A stretch of 6,911 nt of DNA from Candidatus Aenigmatarchaeota archaeon (GCA_016867675.1 VGIZ01000031.1:1-6911); one strand, 5' to 3'; numbered from the stretch's first letter, positions 1-5,249 are shown. A program made the numbers and translations. Notes: generated by a model not told the origin, from the letters alone.

Positions 1-724
1 TCCTGTTGCATATCTCCTTGTCCGTCTCAAGCCCAAGTGCCTTGAGCAGCGTCACCAGCGAAAGGTTCCTGAGGTTCGCGAACGAGATGGTTATCTCGCC
101 GTCCGCCTTCCTCTCAATCAGGTGCCGCTGGCGGAAGCCTGACCTCTCCGAGTTGAGCCTGACCATTATCTCGCCCTTGCTCTTCTCGTAAATCGGTTTG
201 TTCGGCGCAATCTCCTCAATCAGCACGACGGCGCGCTCGGTGCCGTTGACGATGAAGTAGCCGCCGGGGTCGTAGGGGTCCTCTCCCTTCTCAATCAGCT
301 CCTCGGCGCTGAGCCCGAAGGTTGAGCAGATGTTGGACTTTATCATCACAGGCATGTCGCCGATGTAGACTTTCTCCGGCTTGTCCTGTATGCCGTTGAC
401 GACGGGTGTGATGGTCACCCAGACAGGCGCAGCGTATGTGAGGTTCCTTATCCTCGCCTCGTTGGGGAAGACAGGGCTGCTGCGCTCCTTGCTGCGGACT
501 GAGCCGTCGGCTTCCTTGATATGCGGGCTGCCGATCTCGACTGCGCCGAACCTCAGCTTGAACTCCCCTGCCTCGGGGTTGAGCTGGACAGAATCAATCT
601 CCTCGACGATGTTCTGCATGCCGAACTTGATGAAATGGTTGTAGGACTCTATCTGGAATTTGACCCAGCCGTTCTCCTTCTCAAAGCTCTGCAGCACTTC
701 AGCAAACGCCATCTTACCACTCAT
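1..724 (-). CDS. rpoB: DNA-directed RNA polymerase subunit B (RpoB / B''), N-terminal part, runs off the window
   Basis: The visible 241 residues are the N-terminal part of the second-largest RNA polymerase subunit, which forms one side of the catalytic cleft. Recognisable Rpb2 protrusion/lobe motifs are GSPHIKEADGSVRSKERSS, the stretch RNLTYAAPVWVTITPVVNG, and GGYFIVNGTERAVVLIEEIAP. The reading frame is open to the left edge, so the gene continues outside the window; whether B is one chain or split into B'' and B' cannot be told. I chose the ATG at 722-724 (MSGKMAFAEV); the in-frame ATG at 710-712 (MAFAEVLQSF) is equally plausible. It lies 125 nt downstream of rpoH on the same strand, the usual archaeal H-B order, and may have its own TATA box at 831-838. 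Confidence 0.95.
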   Translation of the reverse strand, partial: MSGKMAFAEVLQSFEKENGWVKFQIESYNHFIKFGMQNIVEEIDSVQLNPEAGEFKLRFGAVEIGSPHIKEADGSVRSKERSSPVFPNEARIRNLTYAAPVWVTITPVVNGIQDKPEKVYIGDMPVMIKSNICSTFGLSAEELIEKGEDPYDPGGYFIVNGTERAVVLIEEIAPNKPIYEKSKGEIMVRLNSERSGFRQRHLIERKADGEITISFANLRNLSLVTLLKALGLETDKEICNR

Positions 725-830
725 CCTACCCGCTGGTCCGACAGGATACAAAGCAGGATTTAGGCGGATTGGATTGGGGCAATCGCCCTCGTTCCGCCTA
801 TATGAGCATTACATTATTGGTTGCAGCGCC

Positions 831-838
831 TATTTATC
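831..838 (-). promoter_or_regulatory. possible TATA box for rpoB
   Basis: Reading the minus strand, GGGATAAATAGG lies just after the rpoH stop. A start about 25 nt further on (near 810) would give rpoB a leader of roughly 85 nt. The 125-nt rpoH-rpoB gap is unusually long for this operon and would suit an internal promoter. This is a weak match; co-transcription from upstream is not excluded. Confidence 0.3.
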
Positions 839-849
839 CCACTGGCGCA

Positions 850-1092
850 TTAACCGGCAACTACGACGCGGTAATAGACCGACTCCCCGCCCGTCTCCGA
901 CTTCCTGAGTATCCTGAGCACGTCGCCCTTCTTGGCGCCTATCTCCTTGCACACAGGGTCGCTGTCGAGGATTTTGGGAAGCTTCTCCTTCTCCACGCCA
1001 AACATTTCCAGGACCTCTTTCCTCTCGTCCTGCGTCAGCACCTCGTGCTTCGGCACCAGCTGGTGCGTTGAAACCGTGAATTTTGATGTCAT
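850..1092 (-). CDS. rpoH: DNA-directed RNA polymerase subunit H (Rpb5 C-terminal domain family)
   Basis: An 80-residue protein matching archaeal RpoH, the counterpart of the C-terminal domain of eukaryotic Rpb5, which sits at the lower jaw of RNA polymerase near incoming DNA. The family signature is clear near the start (STHQLVPKHEVLTQDE, residues 8-23). The chain ends in the usual basic strand region (GDVLRILRKSET...VYYRVVV). The length is normal for the family. The ATG at 1090-1092 is preceded by a purine-rich AAGGATGG, and an in-frame TAA (the stop of the upstream gene) prevents an earlier start. It begins 12 nt after the HisG-like gene and precedes rpoB, so it appears to be read in an operon starting with the AbrB-ACT regulator. 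Confidence 0.96.
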   Translation of the reverse strand: MTSKFTVSTHQLVPKHEVLTQDERKEVLEMFGVEKEKLPKILDSDPVCKEIGAKKGDVLRILRKSETGGESVYYRVVVAG

Positions 1093-1104
1093 GCTTAACC
1101 ATCC

Positions 1105-1959
1105 TTATGCAAAAACTTCCTCGCTGAGCTTGTCCCTGAACGCTTCGCTGTTGGTTCTCTTGTATGACCGAATGCCCCGTTGAAGTCTGTTCTCAAGCTC
1201 CTTTACGACCGGCTCATGCGCAGTATAAATATCAGTCCTCACTATCACCCTTGGCGTGGTGGGCCTGATTATTTCAGGCCTCACCGCCCTTAGGCCGTTC
1301 TCAAGCAGCTGTCCGCCGCTTTCTGCAACGTCAATTATCAATTCGGAGTCGCCGGAAGAAGGGTAGCCTTCGGTCTTGCCGTCGGTCTTTATGGTTTCAA
1401 ACATCGCTTCGGGCACGCCAAACATTTCAACCAGCGCATATCTTGTTATCACGGGGAACTCCGAGGCGACCCTGACTTTGCCCCTGCGAATTTCAGCCAC
1501 CCTTTCGATAAATCCCTTCACCTCTTCAGCGTCATAAACATCATCGTCTCTGGGGAATGCTGCAAGTATGGTTGCAGGCCTGCACCCCAAATCCATGACT
1601 TCAAGAACACCCAACCGCTGCATGTATTCCAAATTTTCATCAATCGGGACACCGAGCCTGTCCCTTATGAAGTCCTCGCCGCTGACGCCCAAGCCGCCGA
1701 AATTCTTCACGCTATCCGGTATGTTGTGCGGTCTCCTGCATACTAGCACCAGCCTGTCAACATGATTCTTCGGAAAACCATATTCTTTATGAAGTTCCTT
1801 GCTTTCAACGAATATCGGATGCTTTCCTGGTTTCGGATAGGGCAGCCGCGTGGCTTTCCATATATCGCGCAGACCGCCGTCGGCAAGATGGCCGTCCGGC
1901 AGGTAGATTTTCAGCGTCCCTTCTTGATTTATGTAATCCCTGCCCGTATTTTCTGCCAT
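1105..1959 (-). CDS. HisG-like protein (ATP phosphoribosyltransferase family), short form
   Basis: A 284-residue protein related to ATP phosphoribosyltransferase (HisG), a two-lobed periplasmic-binding-protein fold that joins ATP and PRPP in the first step of histidine synthesis. Family landmarks in order are LKIYLPDGHL (16-25), RRPHNIPDSVKNFGGLGVSG (75-94), KVRVASEFPVITRYALVEMF (161-180), and the PRPP-loop-like IIDVAESGGQLLENGL (208-223). The last keeps the Asp, the Gly after E-S, and ENGL, but has GGQL where typical enzymes have G-x-[ST]-L. No C-terminal regulatory domain follows; about 50 residues of charged helix end the chain. The N-terminal lobe is diverged and has an insertion near residues 36-64. 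The ATG at 1957-1959 lies 1 nt after the regulator's stop. Family membership is fairly sure; catalysis of the HisG reaction is not, and no other his genes are in view. Confidence 0.8.
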   Translation of the reverse strand: MAENTGRDYINQEGTLKIYLPDGHLADGGLRDIWKATRLPYPKPGKHPIFVESKELHKEYGFPKNHVDRLVLVCRRPHNIPDSVKNFGGLGVSGEDFIRDRLGVPIDENLEYMQRLGVLEVMDLGCRPATILAAFPRDDDVYDAEEVKGFIERVAEIRRGKVRVASEFPVITRYALVEMFGVPEAMFETIKTDGKTEGYPSSGDSELIIDVAESGGQLLENGLRAVRPEIIRPTTPRVIVRTDIYTAHEPVVKELENRLQRGIRSYKRTNSEAFRDKLSEEVFA

Positions 1960-1960
1960 C

Positions 1961-2359
1961 CTAATCCCTCACTACCTCAACCTTCCTGATGTCTCTGGAC
2001 CTCTCAAGCTCGCCCCTGAGCTTTTCCGTGCTGCCGTTCGCCTCGGACGTGTCGATTATGACGTCCCACTCGGCCAGCTTGCCCTTCTGTATGGTCCTGC
2101 TCTCGCTCATGATTATGTTCACGTTGTGGGCGGCCAGCGAGTCGGCTATGTGCGCCAGGCTGCCTGGCACGTCATTCATCAATATCCTGATTTCGGCTGT
2201 CTTCTCCCTGACCAGCGGCAGCATCCTGACCTGGCTCCTGTCGTGCTCAGGTATTATTATTATCTCTGTGCCGTCGTCGGCGCCCAGCATCTTGCGTATG
2301 TGTATGGGTATCAGAATCCTGCCCTTTGAATCAACCCGCGTTATGTTGGAATTGCGCAT
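1961..2359 (-). CDS. transcriptional regulator, AbrB/SpoVT DNA-binding domain fused to an ACT domain
   Basis: A 132-residue protein with two domains. Residues about 5-48 form a swapped-hairpin AbrB/SpoVT DNA-binding domain (VDSKGRILIPIHIRKMLG, then DGTEIIIIPE). Residues about 56-130 form an ACT domain (DVPGSLAHIADSLAAHNVNI is the typical D-x-P-G-x-L start), a fold that often binds amino acids. This suggests a dimeric regulator responding to a small ligand. I chose the ATG at 2357-2359. An upstream in-frame TTG (2431) is rejected because the TATA box at 2435-2442 puts the transcript start near 2413. It is first in the run regulator, HisG-like, rpoH, rpoB, and faces a second HisG-like gene. A palindrome at the likely transcript start suggests autoregulation. 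Confidence 0.88.
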   Translation of the reverse strand: MRNSNITRVDSKGRILIPIHIRKMLGADDGTEIIIIPEHDRSQVRMLPLVREKTAEIRILMNDVPGSLAHIADSLAAHNVNIIMSESRTIQKGKLAEWDVIIDTSEANGSTEKLRGELERSRDIRKVEVVRD

Positions 2360-2413
2360 AACGGCACCCACGCCTGAGGGAGTAGTCCCACCGGACGTCC
2401 CACCTAAAATGGT

Positions 2414-2428
2414 TATTATAGTATAATA
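2414..2428. promoter_or_regulatory. perfect palindrome, candidate operator at the regulator's transcript start
   Basis: TATTATAGTATAATA has two perfect 7-bp arms around a single central base. It lies between the regulator's TATA box (2435-2442) and its start codon, at the place where transcription should begin. AbrB-type dimers bind symmetric AT-rich sites, so self-repression is a reasonable guess. AT-rich palindromes also arise by chance. Confidence 0.45.
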
Positions 2429-2434
2429 CAAGGG

Positions 2435-2442
2435 TATTTAAA
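2435..2442 (-). promoter_or_regulatory. TATA box of the regulator-HisG-rpoH-rpoB operon
   Basis: Minus-strand TTTAAATA (within CCTTTAAATACCC), a near-consensus archaeal TATA element. The expected transcript start about 25 nt downstream, near 2413, gives the AbrB-ACT gene a leader of about 50 nt. AGGTCA occurs next to this box (2442-2447) and again just before the divergent TATA box (2484-2489). Confidence 0.65.
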
Positions 2443-2490
2443 GGTCACTGCGGAAGGGCTTTGCTGAAATATCATGGCCGGTGAGGTCAA

Positions 2491-2500
2491 TATTTAAATA
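2491..2500 (+). promoter_or_regulatory. TATA box of the long HisG-like gene
   Basis: TATTTAAATA, a near-consensus archaeal TATA element. The expected start is near 2521, about 28 nt before the ATG, leaving room for the GGAGTG ribosome-binding site at 2539-2544. GGTTAT occurs at 2515-2520 and 2529-2534 around the expected start and also at 2411-2416 beside the palindrome, so both promoters may share a binding motif. Confidence 0.6.
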
Positions 2501-2548
2501 GCTGTATATGTTATGGTTATTGCTCAGTGGTTATAAATGGAGTGAATT

Positions 2549-3529
2549 ATGGGAATAGTCAGTCTGGCGCTGCCGTCAGGAAACCTGGAAGAAGAAACGT
2601 ACGGACTGTTCGCAGAAGCGGGATTGGGTCTGCATAGGAAGTCCAAGAGGGATTACAACCCGTGGATGGATGACGACGAGGTAAAGGTGAAGATGTTCAG
2701 GTCGCAGGAGGTGCCTGCTGCGGTGGCTTCAGGGCGCGATTTGGGCATAACAGGCAGAGACAGGATAGAAGACTGGATGCTTGAGTTTGACATAGAAGAC
2801 CTCTCAAGGACAGGTGTCGTGGAACTCAGGGATTTGAGATACGGAAGGGTCCAGACAGTGCTCGCAGTCCCTACTGCGATGACCGATGTTGGCTCCTTTG
2901 ACGACCTGCTGAGGAGATTTCCGAGGGGGGTCAGGATAGCAACCGAATATCCGTTCAAGGTCAGGCAATATATCAAAAAAAGGACGGACAGCGAACCGAA
3001 CATGTTTTTGCCCGGAAAGGAGGTGAAAACAGGCTCGCCGATCAGCATAATATATTCATGGGGCGCCACAGAAGCAAAGCCCCCTGAAGACGCCGAGGCC
3101 GTCGCAGAAAATATAGAGACAAGACACACGCTGTCGGACAACAACCTGAAGGAAATCGGCGTCATAATGGACTACTCCACTGCGAGGTTGATTGCAAACC
3201 GTGAATCGCTTTCGGACCCCGGAAAGCGCGCCAAGATGGAATACATTGAAAGGTCGCTTATGAGCGTGGTTACTGCAAGGGGTGTGTATCACATTTTCCT
3301 GAACATACCCACGGACAGGGTTGCGGATGCCCTGAAAATCTTGCCGGCTATGAAACAGCCTACCATTACGGAAGGCATGGGTGGATGGTCGCGCATTGAT
3401 AGTATTGTGCCGAGAAGCGACTATAAAAGCATAGCAGAGAAGCTTCTGGAACTCGGCGCGCAGGACATCATACCGATGCCCATACCCAGAGTTACAAACA
3501 GACTCTATCCCGCAGGCAACGGAACATAA
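2549..3529 (+). CDS. HisG-family protein (ATP phosphoribosyltransferase, long form) with altered PRPP loop
   Basis: A 326-residue protein with the layout of long-form ATP phosphoribosyltransferase. The N-terminal lobe starts IVSLALPSGNLEEETYGLFA (3-22). QEVPAAVASGRDLGITGRD (53-71) matches the conserved EVP...DLGITG element, and VRIATEYPFKVRQYI (128-142) is also typical. The HisG C-terminal regulatory domain spans about 242-314 (QPTITEGMGGW, then LGAQDIIPMPIPR). In the PRPP-binding stretch (181-200) the usual D-x-x-x-TG-x-TL-x-x-NGL appears as ENIETRHTLSDNNL, with Asp to Glu, the loop Gly to Arg, and NGL to NNL. These changes could weaken or redirect PRPP binding. GGAGTG precedes the ATG. It diverges from the AbrB-ACT gene and ends 13 nt before the convergent tRNA-Lys. 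Family assignment is strong; enzymatic activity is uncertain. Confidence 0.85.
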   Translation: MGIVSLALPSGNLEEETYGLFAEAGLGLHRKSKRDYNPWMDDDEVKVKMFRSQEVPAAVASGRDLGITGRDRIEDWMLEFDIEDLSRTGVVELRDLRYGRVQTVLAVPTAMTDVGSFDDLLRRFPRGVRIATEYPFKVRQYIKKRTDSEPNMFLPGKEVKTGSPISIIYSWGATEAKPPEDAEAVAENIETRHTLSDNNLKEIGVIMDYSTARLIANRESLSDPGKRAKMEYIERSLMSVVTARGVYHIFLNIPTDRVADALKILPAMKQPTITEGMGGWSRIDSIVPRSDYKSIAEKLLELGAQDIIPMPIPRVTNRLYPAGNGT

Positions 3530-3556
3530 GCGCAAAGATGATTGGGCCCGGGGGGA

Positions 3557-3613
3557 CAACCAGCACCAGCCGACATTCGTCGGCAGGACACAAATTCATG
3601 TCCGCTTGATGCA
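3557..3613 (-). other. tRNA-Lys intron 3 (T-loop, 59/60), 57 nt
   Basis: Bulges AA|T (5') and TG|T (3') flank a central helix TTCA/TGGT with one T-T mismatch. The intron side closes with GCATC/GGTGC. Two internal hairpins are visible, with arms GGACA/TGTCC and GCCGAC/GTCGGC. Confidence 0.8.
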
Positions 3614-3635
3614 TTTGAACCCCCGGCCACCCGGT

Positions 3636-3682
3636 GTCTTCTGTCACAGGGTCTTCCCCTCGGCATGCTTTTAATTGAACAT
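3636..3682 (-). other. tRNA-Lys intron 2 (anticodon loop, 37/38), 47 nt
   Basis: This is the canonical archaeal intron site. The central helix pairs exon CTTT (32-35) with intron GAAG. The bulges are TA|A and AC|A, and splicing yields loop CTTTTAA. Confidence 0.85.
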
Positions 3683-3703
3683 TAAAAGCCGGATGCTCTA
3701 CCA

Positions 3704-3784
3704 ATCCAGCCTGAACCTTTCATATTTTTGGATGAGCCTTAGCCTTTTGAGGAAGGCGCAAGCCTCCTGTAAAAAGGCTCAGGT
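3704..3784 (-). other. tRNA-Lys intron 1 (D-loop, after position 17), 81 nt
   Basis: The central helix pairs exon TCAG with intron CTGG. The bulges are TC|A and AT|T, and the intron helix is CCTGAGCC/GGTTCAGG (8 bp, one G-T). An inner hairpin has arms AGCCTTTT/AAAAGGCT. Splicing restores an ordinary D-loop, AGTCTGGTA. Confidence 0.87.
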
Positions 3785-3827
3785 GACTGAGCTACGGGCC
3801 CACTGGATATTGTTAAGAATAAGGATA

Positions 3828-3835
3828 CTTTTAAA
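3828..3835 (-). promoter_or_regulatory. TATA box of tRNA-Lys
   Basis: Minus-strand TTTAAAAG lies in the 44-nt gap between tRNA-Asp and tRNA-Lys. It is centred about 30 nt before the tRNA-Lys 5' end, as expected for a transcript with only a few nucleotides of leader. Confidence 0.6.
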
Positions 3836-3859
3836 CGCCAACTGACGCCCAGGGCGGGA

Positions 3860-3949
3860 CATTCAGCGAAGCTGATGCGTTCATGAGCTTCGCTCATGAC
3901 GTGCCTGAGTTCTTTAGGAACTCAGCAGCATGCCTGCATCAGCAGCGCA
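3860..3949 (-). other. tRNA-Asp intron 3 (T-loop, 59/60), 90 nt with hairpins
   Basis: The BHB is perfect: exon TTCA (54-57) pairs with intron TGAA, with bulges AA|T and TG|T and inner helix GCG/CGC, then CTGATGC/GCATCAG. Two hairpins lie inside: 3905-3925 (arms CTGAGTTC/GAACTCAG) and 3881-3899 (arms TCATGAGC/GCTCATGA). The second has a near copy in the tRNA-Arg intron. Confidence 0.87.
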
Positions 3950-3970
3950 TTTGAACCCGCGTCAGAGCCG

Positions 3971-4000
3971 AACCGTGACAAGCCGCATCCGCGGCGGTCT
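3971..4000 (-). other. tRNA-Asp intron 2 (anticodon loop, 37/38), 30 nt
   Basis: The central helix pairs exon CTGT (32-35) with intron ACGG. The bulges are CA|A and TT|C, and the intron helix starts GAC/GTC. This is a textbook BHB at the canonical site. Confidence 0.87.
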
Positions 4001-4015
4001 TGACAGGGCTCTATG

Positions 4016-4693
4016 CTAGACCACTACATCAGGCGAGAGTTTCGCTCTCTCTACCTGGGCTTCACTGGGCAATATTTTGCGTAACTTCCGTTCGATTGTT
4101 AAATATGGAGCCACGTTGTTTATAAGCCATTTTTCAAAGTTTTTATTAATATACACCCAGAGATCGCTGTGGTTTTTGTATTCCGTTATATAACCCTTTG
4201 GCATACCACAACCGACCAAAAGCTTCTGTATTAGAAGCAGATTGTCAGATTTGCAATCAGTTATTTTCATAAGCTTCTCATAGCCCCTATCGAAGTATCT
4301 CTTCCTTATTTGAATGTGACCATCTCCATCTATGACACCTGCAAGATATGGGCCAAGGGGCTTAGATCTTATCCATTCTGCGAAATCATCACCAAACATT
4401 GGGCACGGAATTTTTTGGAGCAAAATAGCAATTCTGGAGAATGAAGCATCTCTTACAACAAACCGCATCCAAGATTTATCGTATCTTTTATCATAAGTTT
4501 TCCATCTTTCTATCCAGTGCTCTTTTCCAGTTAACTGGTCTAATATTCTTTTCCACTTGATAAGCATGGGAAGAGACTTCTCGCTGACAAGAAGGCGCAA
4601 CTCTACAATCTTCCCACATTTCTTGTGCACATAACAGTCAGTATGCAGTACACCAAACCACCACAAGATTTCAGCCTCGTCTATATTCTTCAT
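4016..4693 (-). CDS. LAGLIDADG homing endonuclease overlapping tRNA-Asp
   Basis: A 225-residue single-chain LAGLIDADG protein, a family that makes site-specific double-strand breaks and spreads introns and its own gene. Two motif helices are visible: a diverged WFGVLHTDC (about residues 12-20) and a clear LAGVIDGDG (117-125). Both keep the acidic residue at the eighth, catalytic position, so activity is possible. I start at the ATG at 4691-4693; an in-frame TTG six codons earlier (4711) is possible, and neither has a ribosome-binding site. The gene is visibly richer in A and T than its neighbours, which suggests recent acquisition. Its last 15 codons, counting the stop, run through tRNA-Asp exon 1, intron 1 and part of exon 2. 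A TATA box near 4764-4773 could drive it and the tRNA together. Confidence 0.88.
   Translation of the reverse strand: MKNIDEAEILWWFGVLHTDCYVHKKCGKIVELRLLVSEKSLPMLIKWKRILDQLTGKEHWIERWKTYDKRYDKSWMRFVVRDASFSRIAILLQKIPCPMFGDDFAEWIRSKPLGPYLAGVIDGDGHIQIRKRYFDRGYEKLMKITDCKSDNLLLIQKLLVGCGMPKGYITEYKNHSDLWVYINKNFEKWLINNVAPYLTIERKLRKILPSEAQVERAKLSPDVVV
4029..4050 (-). other. tRNA-Asp intron 1 (after position 10, 5' strand of the D-stem), 22 nt
   Basis: The intron is one small hairpin (GAGAG-CGAAA-CTCTC) plus the BHB half. Exon AGGT pairs with intron GCCT, and the bulges are AG|A and GA|T. Removing it joins GCCCAGGTAG to TGTAGTGG and restores normal D-arm spacing. It also encodes part of the endonuclease C-terminus. 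Confidence 0.85.
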
Positions 4694-4763
4694 AAAATAA
4701 CAAGTCGTCAAGTGTTTTTGTTGTTAACGGAGGGACCGTGCCGCTAGGGCCGCTAGAAAGAAG

Positions 4764-4773
4764 TAATTTAAGG
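4764..4773. promoter_or_regulatory. shared bidirectional TATA element
   Basis: TAATTTAAGG on the plus strand reads CCTTAAATTA on the minus strand. To the right, the expected start near 4793 falls at the ATG of the small membrane protein (4795), implying a leaderless mRNA. To the left, a start near 4742 would give the endonuclease a leader of about 50 nt. It is the only TATA-like element seen between the two divergent genes. Confidence 0.5.
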
Positions 4774-4794
4774 TTTTGAAAGCAATTAGACAGC

Positions 4795-4956
4795 ATGTCC
4801 GGCGTCGCGTGGCTCGGCGGGCTGTTCCTGTTCATAGCCATAGCGCTTTTCGCTGCCGCATGGCACCAGCAGAGCTACGGCATCGGCTTGTTCGGGCTTG
4901 CGTCCGTAATGATTTCTGCCGTGATTCTGCTTTACGCGGGCACGCACGGGGACTGA
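4795..4956 (+). CDS. small two-helix membrane protein, function unknown
   Basis: A 53-residue ORF starting MSGVAWLGGLFLFIAIAL and ending YAGTHGD. Two hydrophobic stretches, about residues 4-22 and 29-47, are separated by a short polar turn (WHQQSYG), so it should be a membrane hairpin. It has no signature that I recognise. The AT-rich sequence just upstream (4764-4794) contrasts with the GC-rich ORF, and the ATG sits where a leaderless transcript from the TATA element should start. This supports a real gene despite the small size. It converges on the Cys-rich protein gene with 26 nt between the ends. Confidence 0.65.
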   Translation: MSGVAWLGGLFLFIAIALFAAAWHQQSYGIGLFGLASVMISAVILLYAGTHGD

Positions 4957-4982
4957 ATTTGAAAATAAATCTTTCGCATCAT

Positions 4983-5231
4983 CTATGCAGCGCTGCTCGC
5001 TATGCCTGTTCTCAACTTGGCTGACCTGAAGGCTGCTTCCATGCCGCTGCCGGGCTGTTCGCTCTCCCTTCTGTGGAATTCACAGAGCGGTCCCGGGATA
5101 TAGTCGCTCAAAGAAGAATCCGGATAATGGAAATCCGGGTCTGCGAGCCTCAGGTCGTCCAGCGAAGGGGGCGCGCCTCTTGCCTCCGCATTTCTCAATC
5201 CGTCCAGGCACATGTAGCACATCGTCGGCAT
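4983..5231 (-). CDS. small Cys-rich, probably metal-binding protein following 5S rRNA
   Basis: An 82-residue protein of unknown family. Cys5-x2-Cys8 near the N-terminus (MCYMCLDG) and Cys50-x2-His53 (PLCEFHRRES) could together bind one zinc ion. The region between is rich in Asp, Leu and Pro (SLDDLRLADPDFHYPDSS). The start at 5229-5231 is well supported by GGTGAT at 5235-5240, complementary to the archaeal 16S rRNA 3' end, 3 nt before the ATG. The ATG lies about 20 nt downstream of the 5S rRNA 3' end with no TATA box fitting in between, so the gene is probably read from the 5S promoter. Codon use (AGG, AGA and CTG/CTC) resembles the other chromosomal genes here. A role with ribosomes or RNA is only a guess from position. 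Confidence 0.72.
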   Translation of the reverse strand: MPTMCYMCLDGLRNAEARGAPPSLDDLRLADPDFHYPDSSLSDYIPGPLCEFHRRESEQPGSGMEAAFRSAKLRTGIASSAA

Positions 5232-5249
5232 GTTATCACCAAATATGAG

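Larger units (their letters stand above)
3543..3801 (-). tRNA. tRNA-Lys(TTT) with three BHB introns
   Basis: The exons are 3801-3785, 3703-3683, 3635-3614 and 3556-3543, giving a 74-nt mature tRNA. The acceptor stem GGGCCCG/CGGGCCC is perfect, with discriminator A73. The D-arm is GCTC/GAGC, the anticodon loop CTTTTAA (Lys, TTT), the variable loop TGGCC, and the T-arm GGGGG/CCCCC with loop TTCAAAT. The G15-C48 tertiary pair is kept. No CCA is encoded. Introns of 81, 47 and 57 nt lie in the D-loop (after position 17), at 37/38, and in the T-loop at 59/60. Its 3' end is only 13 nt from the end of the convergent HisG-like gene. A TATA box sits at 3828-3835. Confidence 0.95.
3846..4060 (-). tRNA. 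tRNA-Asp(GTC) with three BHB introns
   Basis: The exons are 4060-4051, 4028-4001, 3970-3950 and 3859-3846, giving a 73-nt mature tRNA. The acceptor is GCCCAGG/CCTGGGC with G73, as usual for tRNA-Asp. The D-arm is GTGT/GCAT, the anticodon stem GAGCC/GGCTC with loop CTGTCAC (Asp, GTC), the variable loop TGAC, and the T-arm GCGGG/CCCGC with loop TTCAAAT. Introns of 22, 30 and 90 nt lie after position 10, at 37/38 and at 59/60. The first 45 nt are also coding sequence, stop included, for the upstream homing endonuclease, whose TAG stop is at 4016-4018. No good TATA box sits at the right distance upstream, so it may be transcribed through the endonuclease gene. No CCA is encoded. Confidence 0.95.

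Noticed and set aside
1221..1231. TATA-like GTATAAATATC inside the short HisG-like gene as an rpoH promoter
   Set aside because: It is in coding sequence more than 120 nt from rpoH, and the 12-nt gap between the genes points to simple co-transcription.
2360..2431. Longer AbrB-ACT protein starting at the TTG at 2431
   Set aside because: The TATA box at 2435-2442 would place the transcript start downstream of this codon, and the extra residues do not look like part of an AbrB domain.
3492..3704. 70-residue minus-strand ORF
   Set aside because: It lies across the exons and introns of tRNA-Lys and the end of the HisG-like gene; no protein features.
3543..4060. Permuted or trans-spliced tRNA halves
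   Set aside because: All exons of both tRNAs occur in normal 5' to 3' order on one strand, and every junction is explained by cis BHB introns.
4694..4711. TTG start for the endonuclease, adding six residues
   Set aside because: Not excluded, but the ATG at 4691-4693 is the stronger codon and lies just before the first LAGLIDADG helix; neither has a ribosome-binding site.
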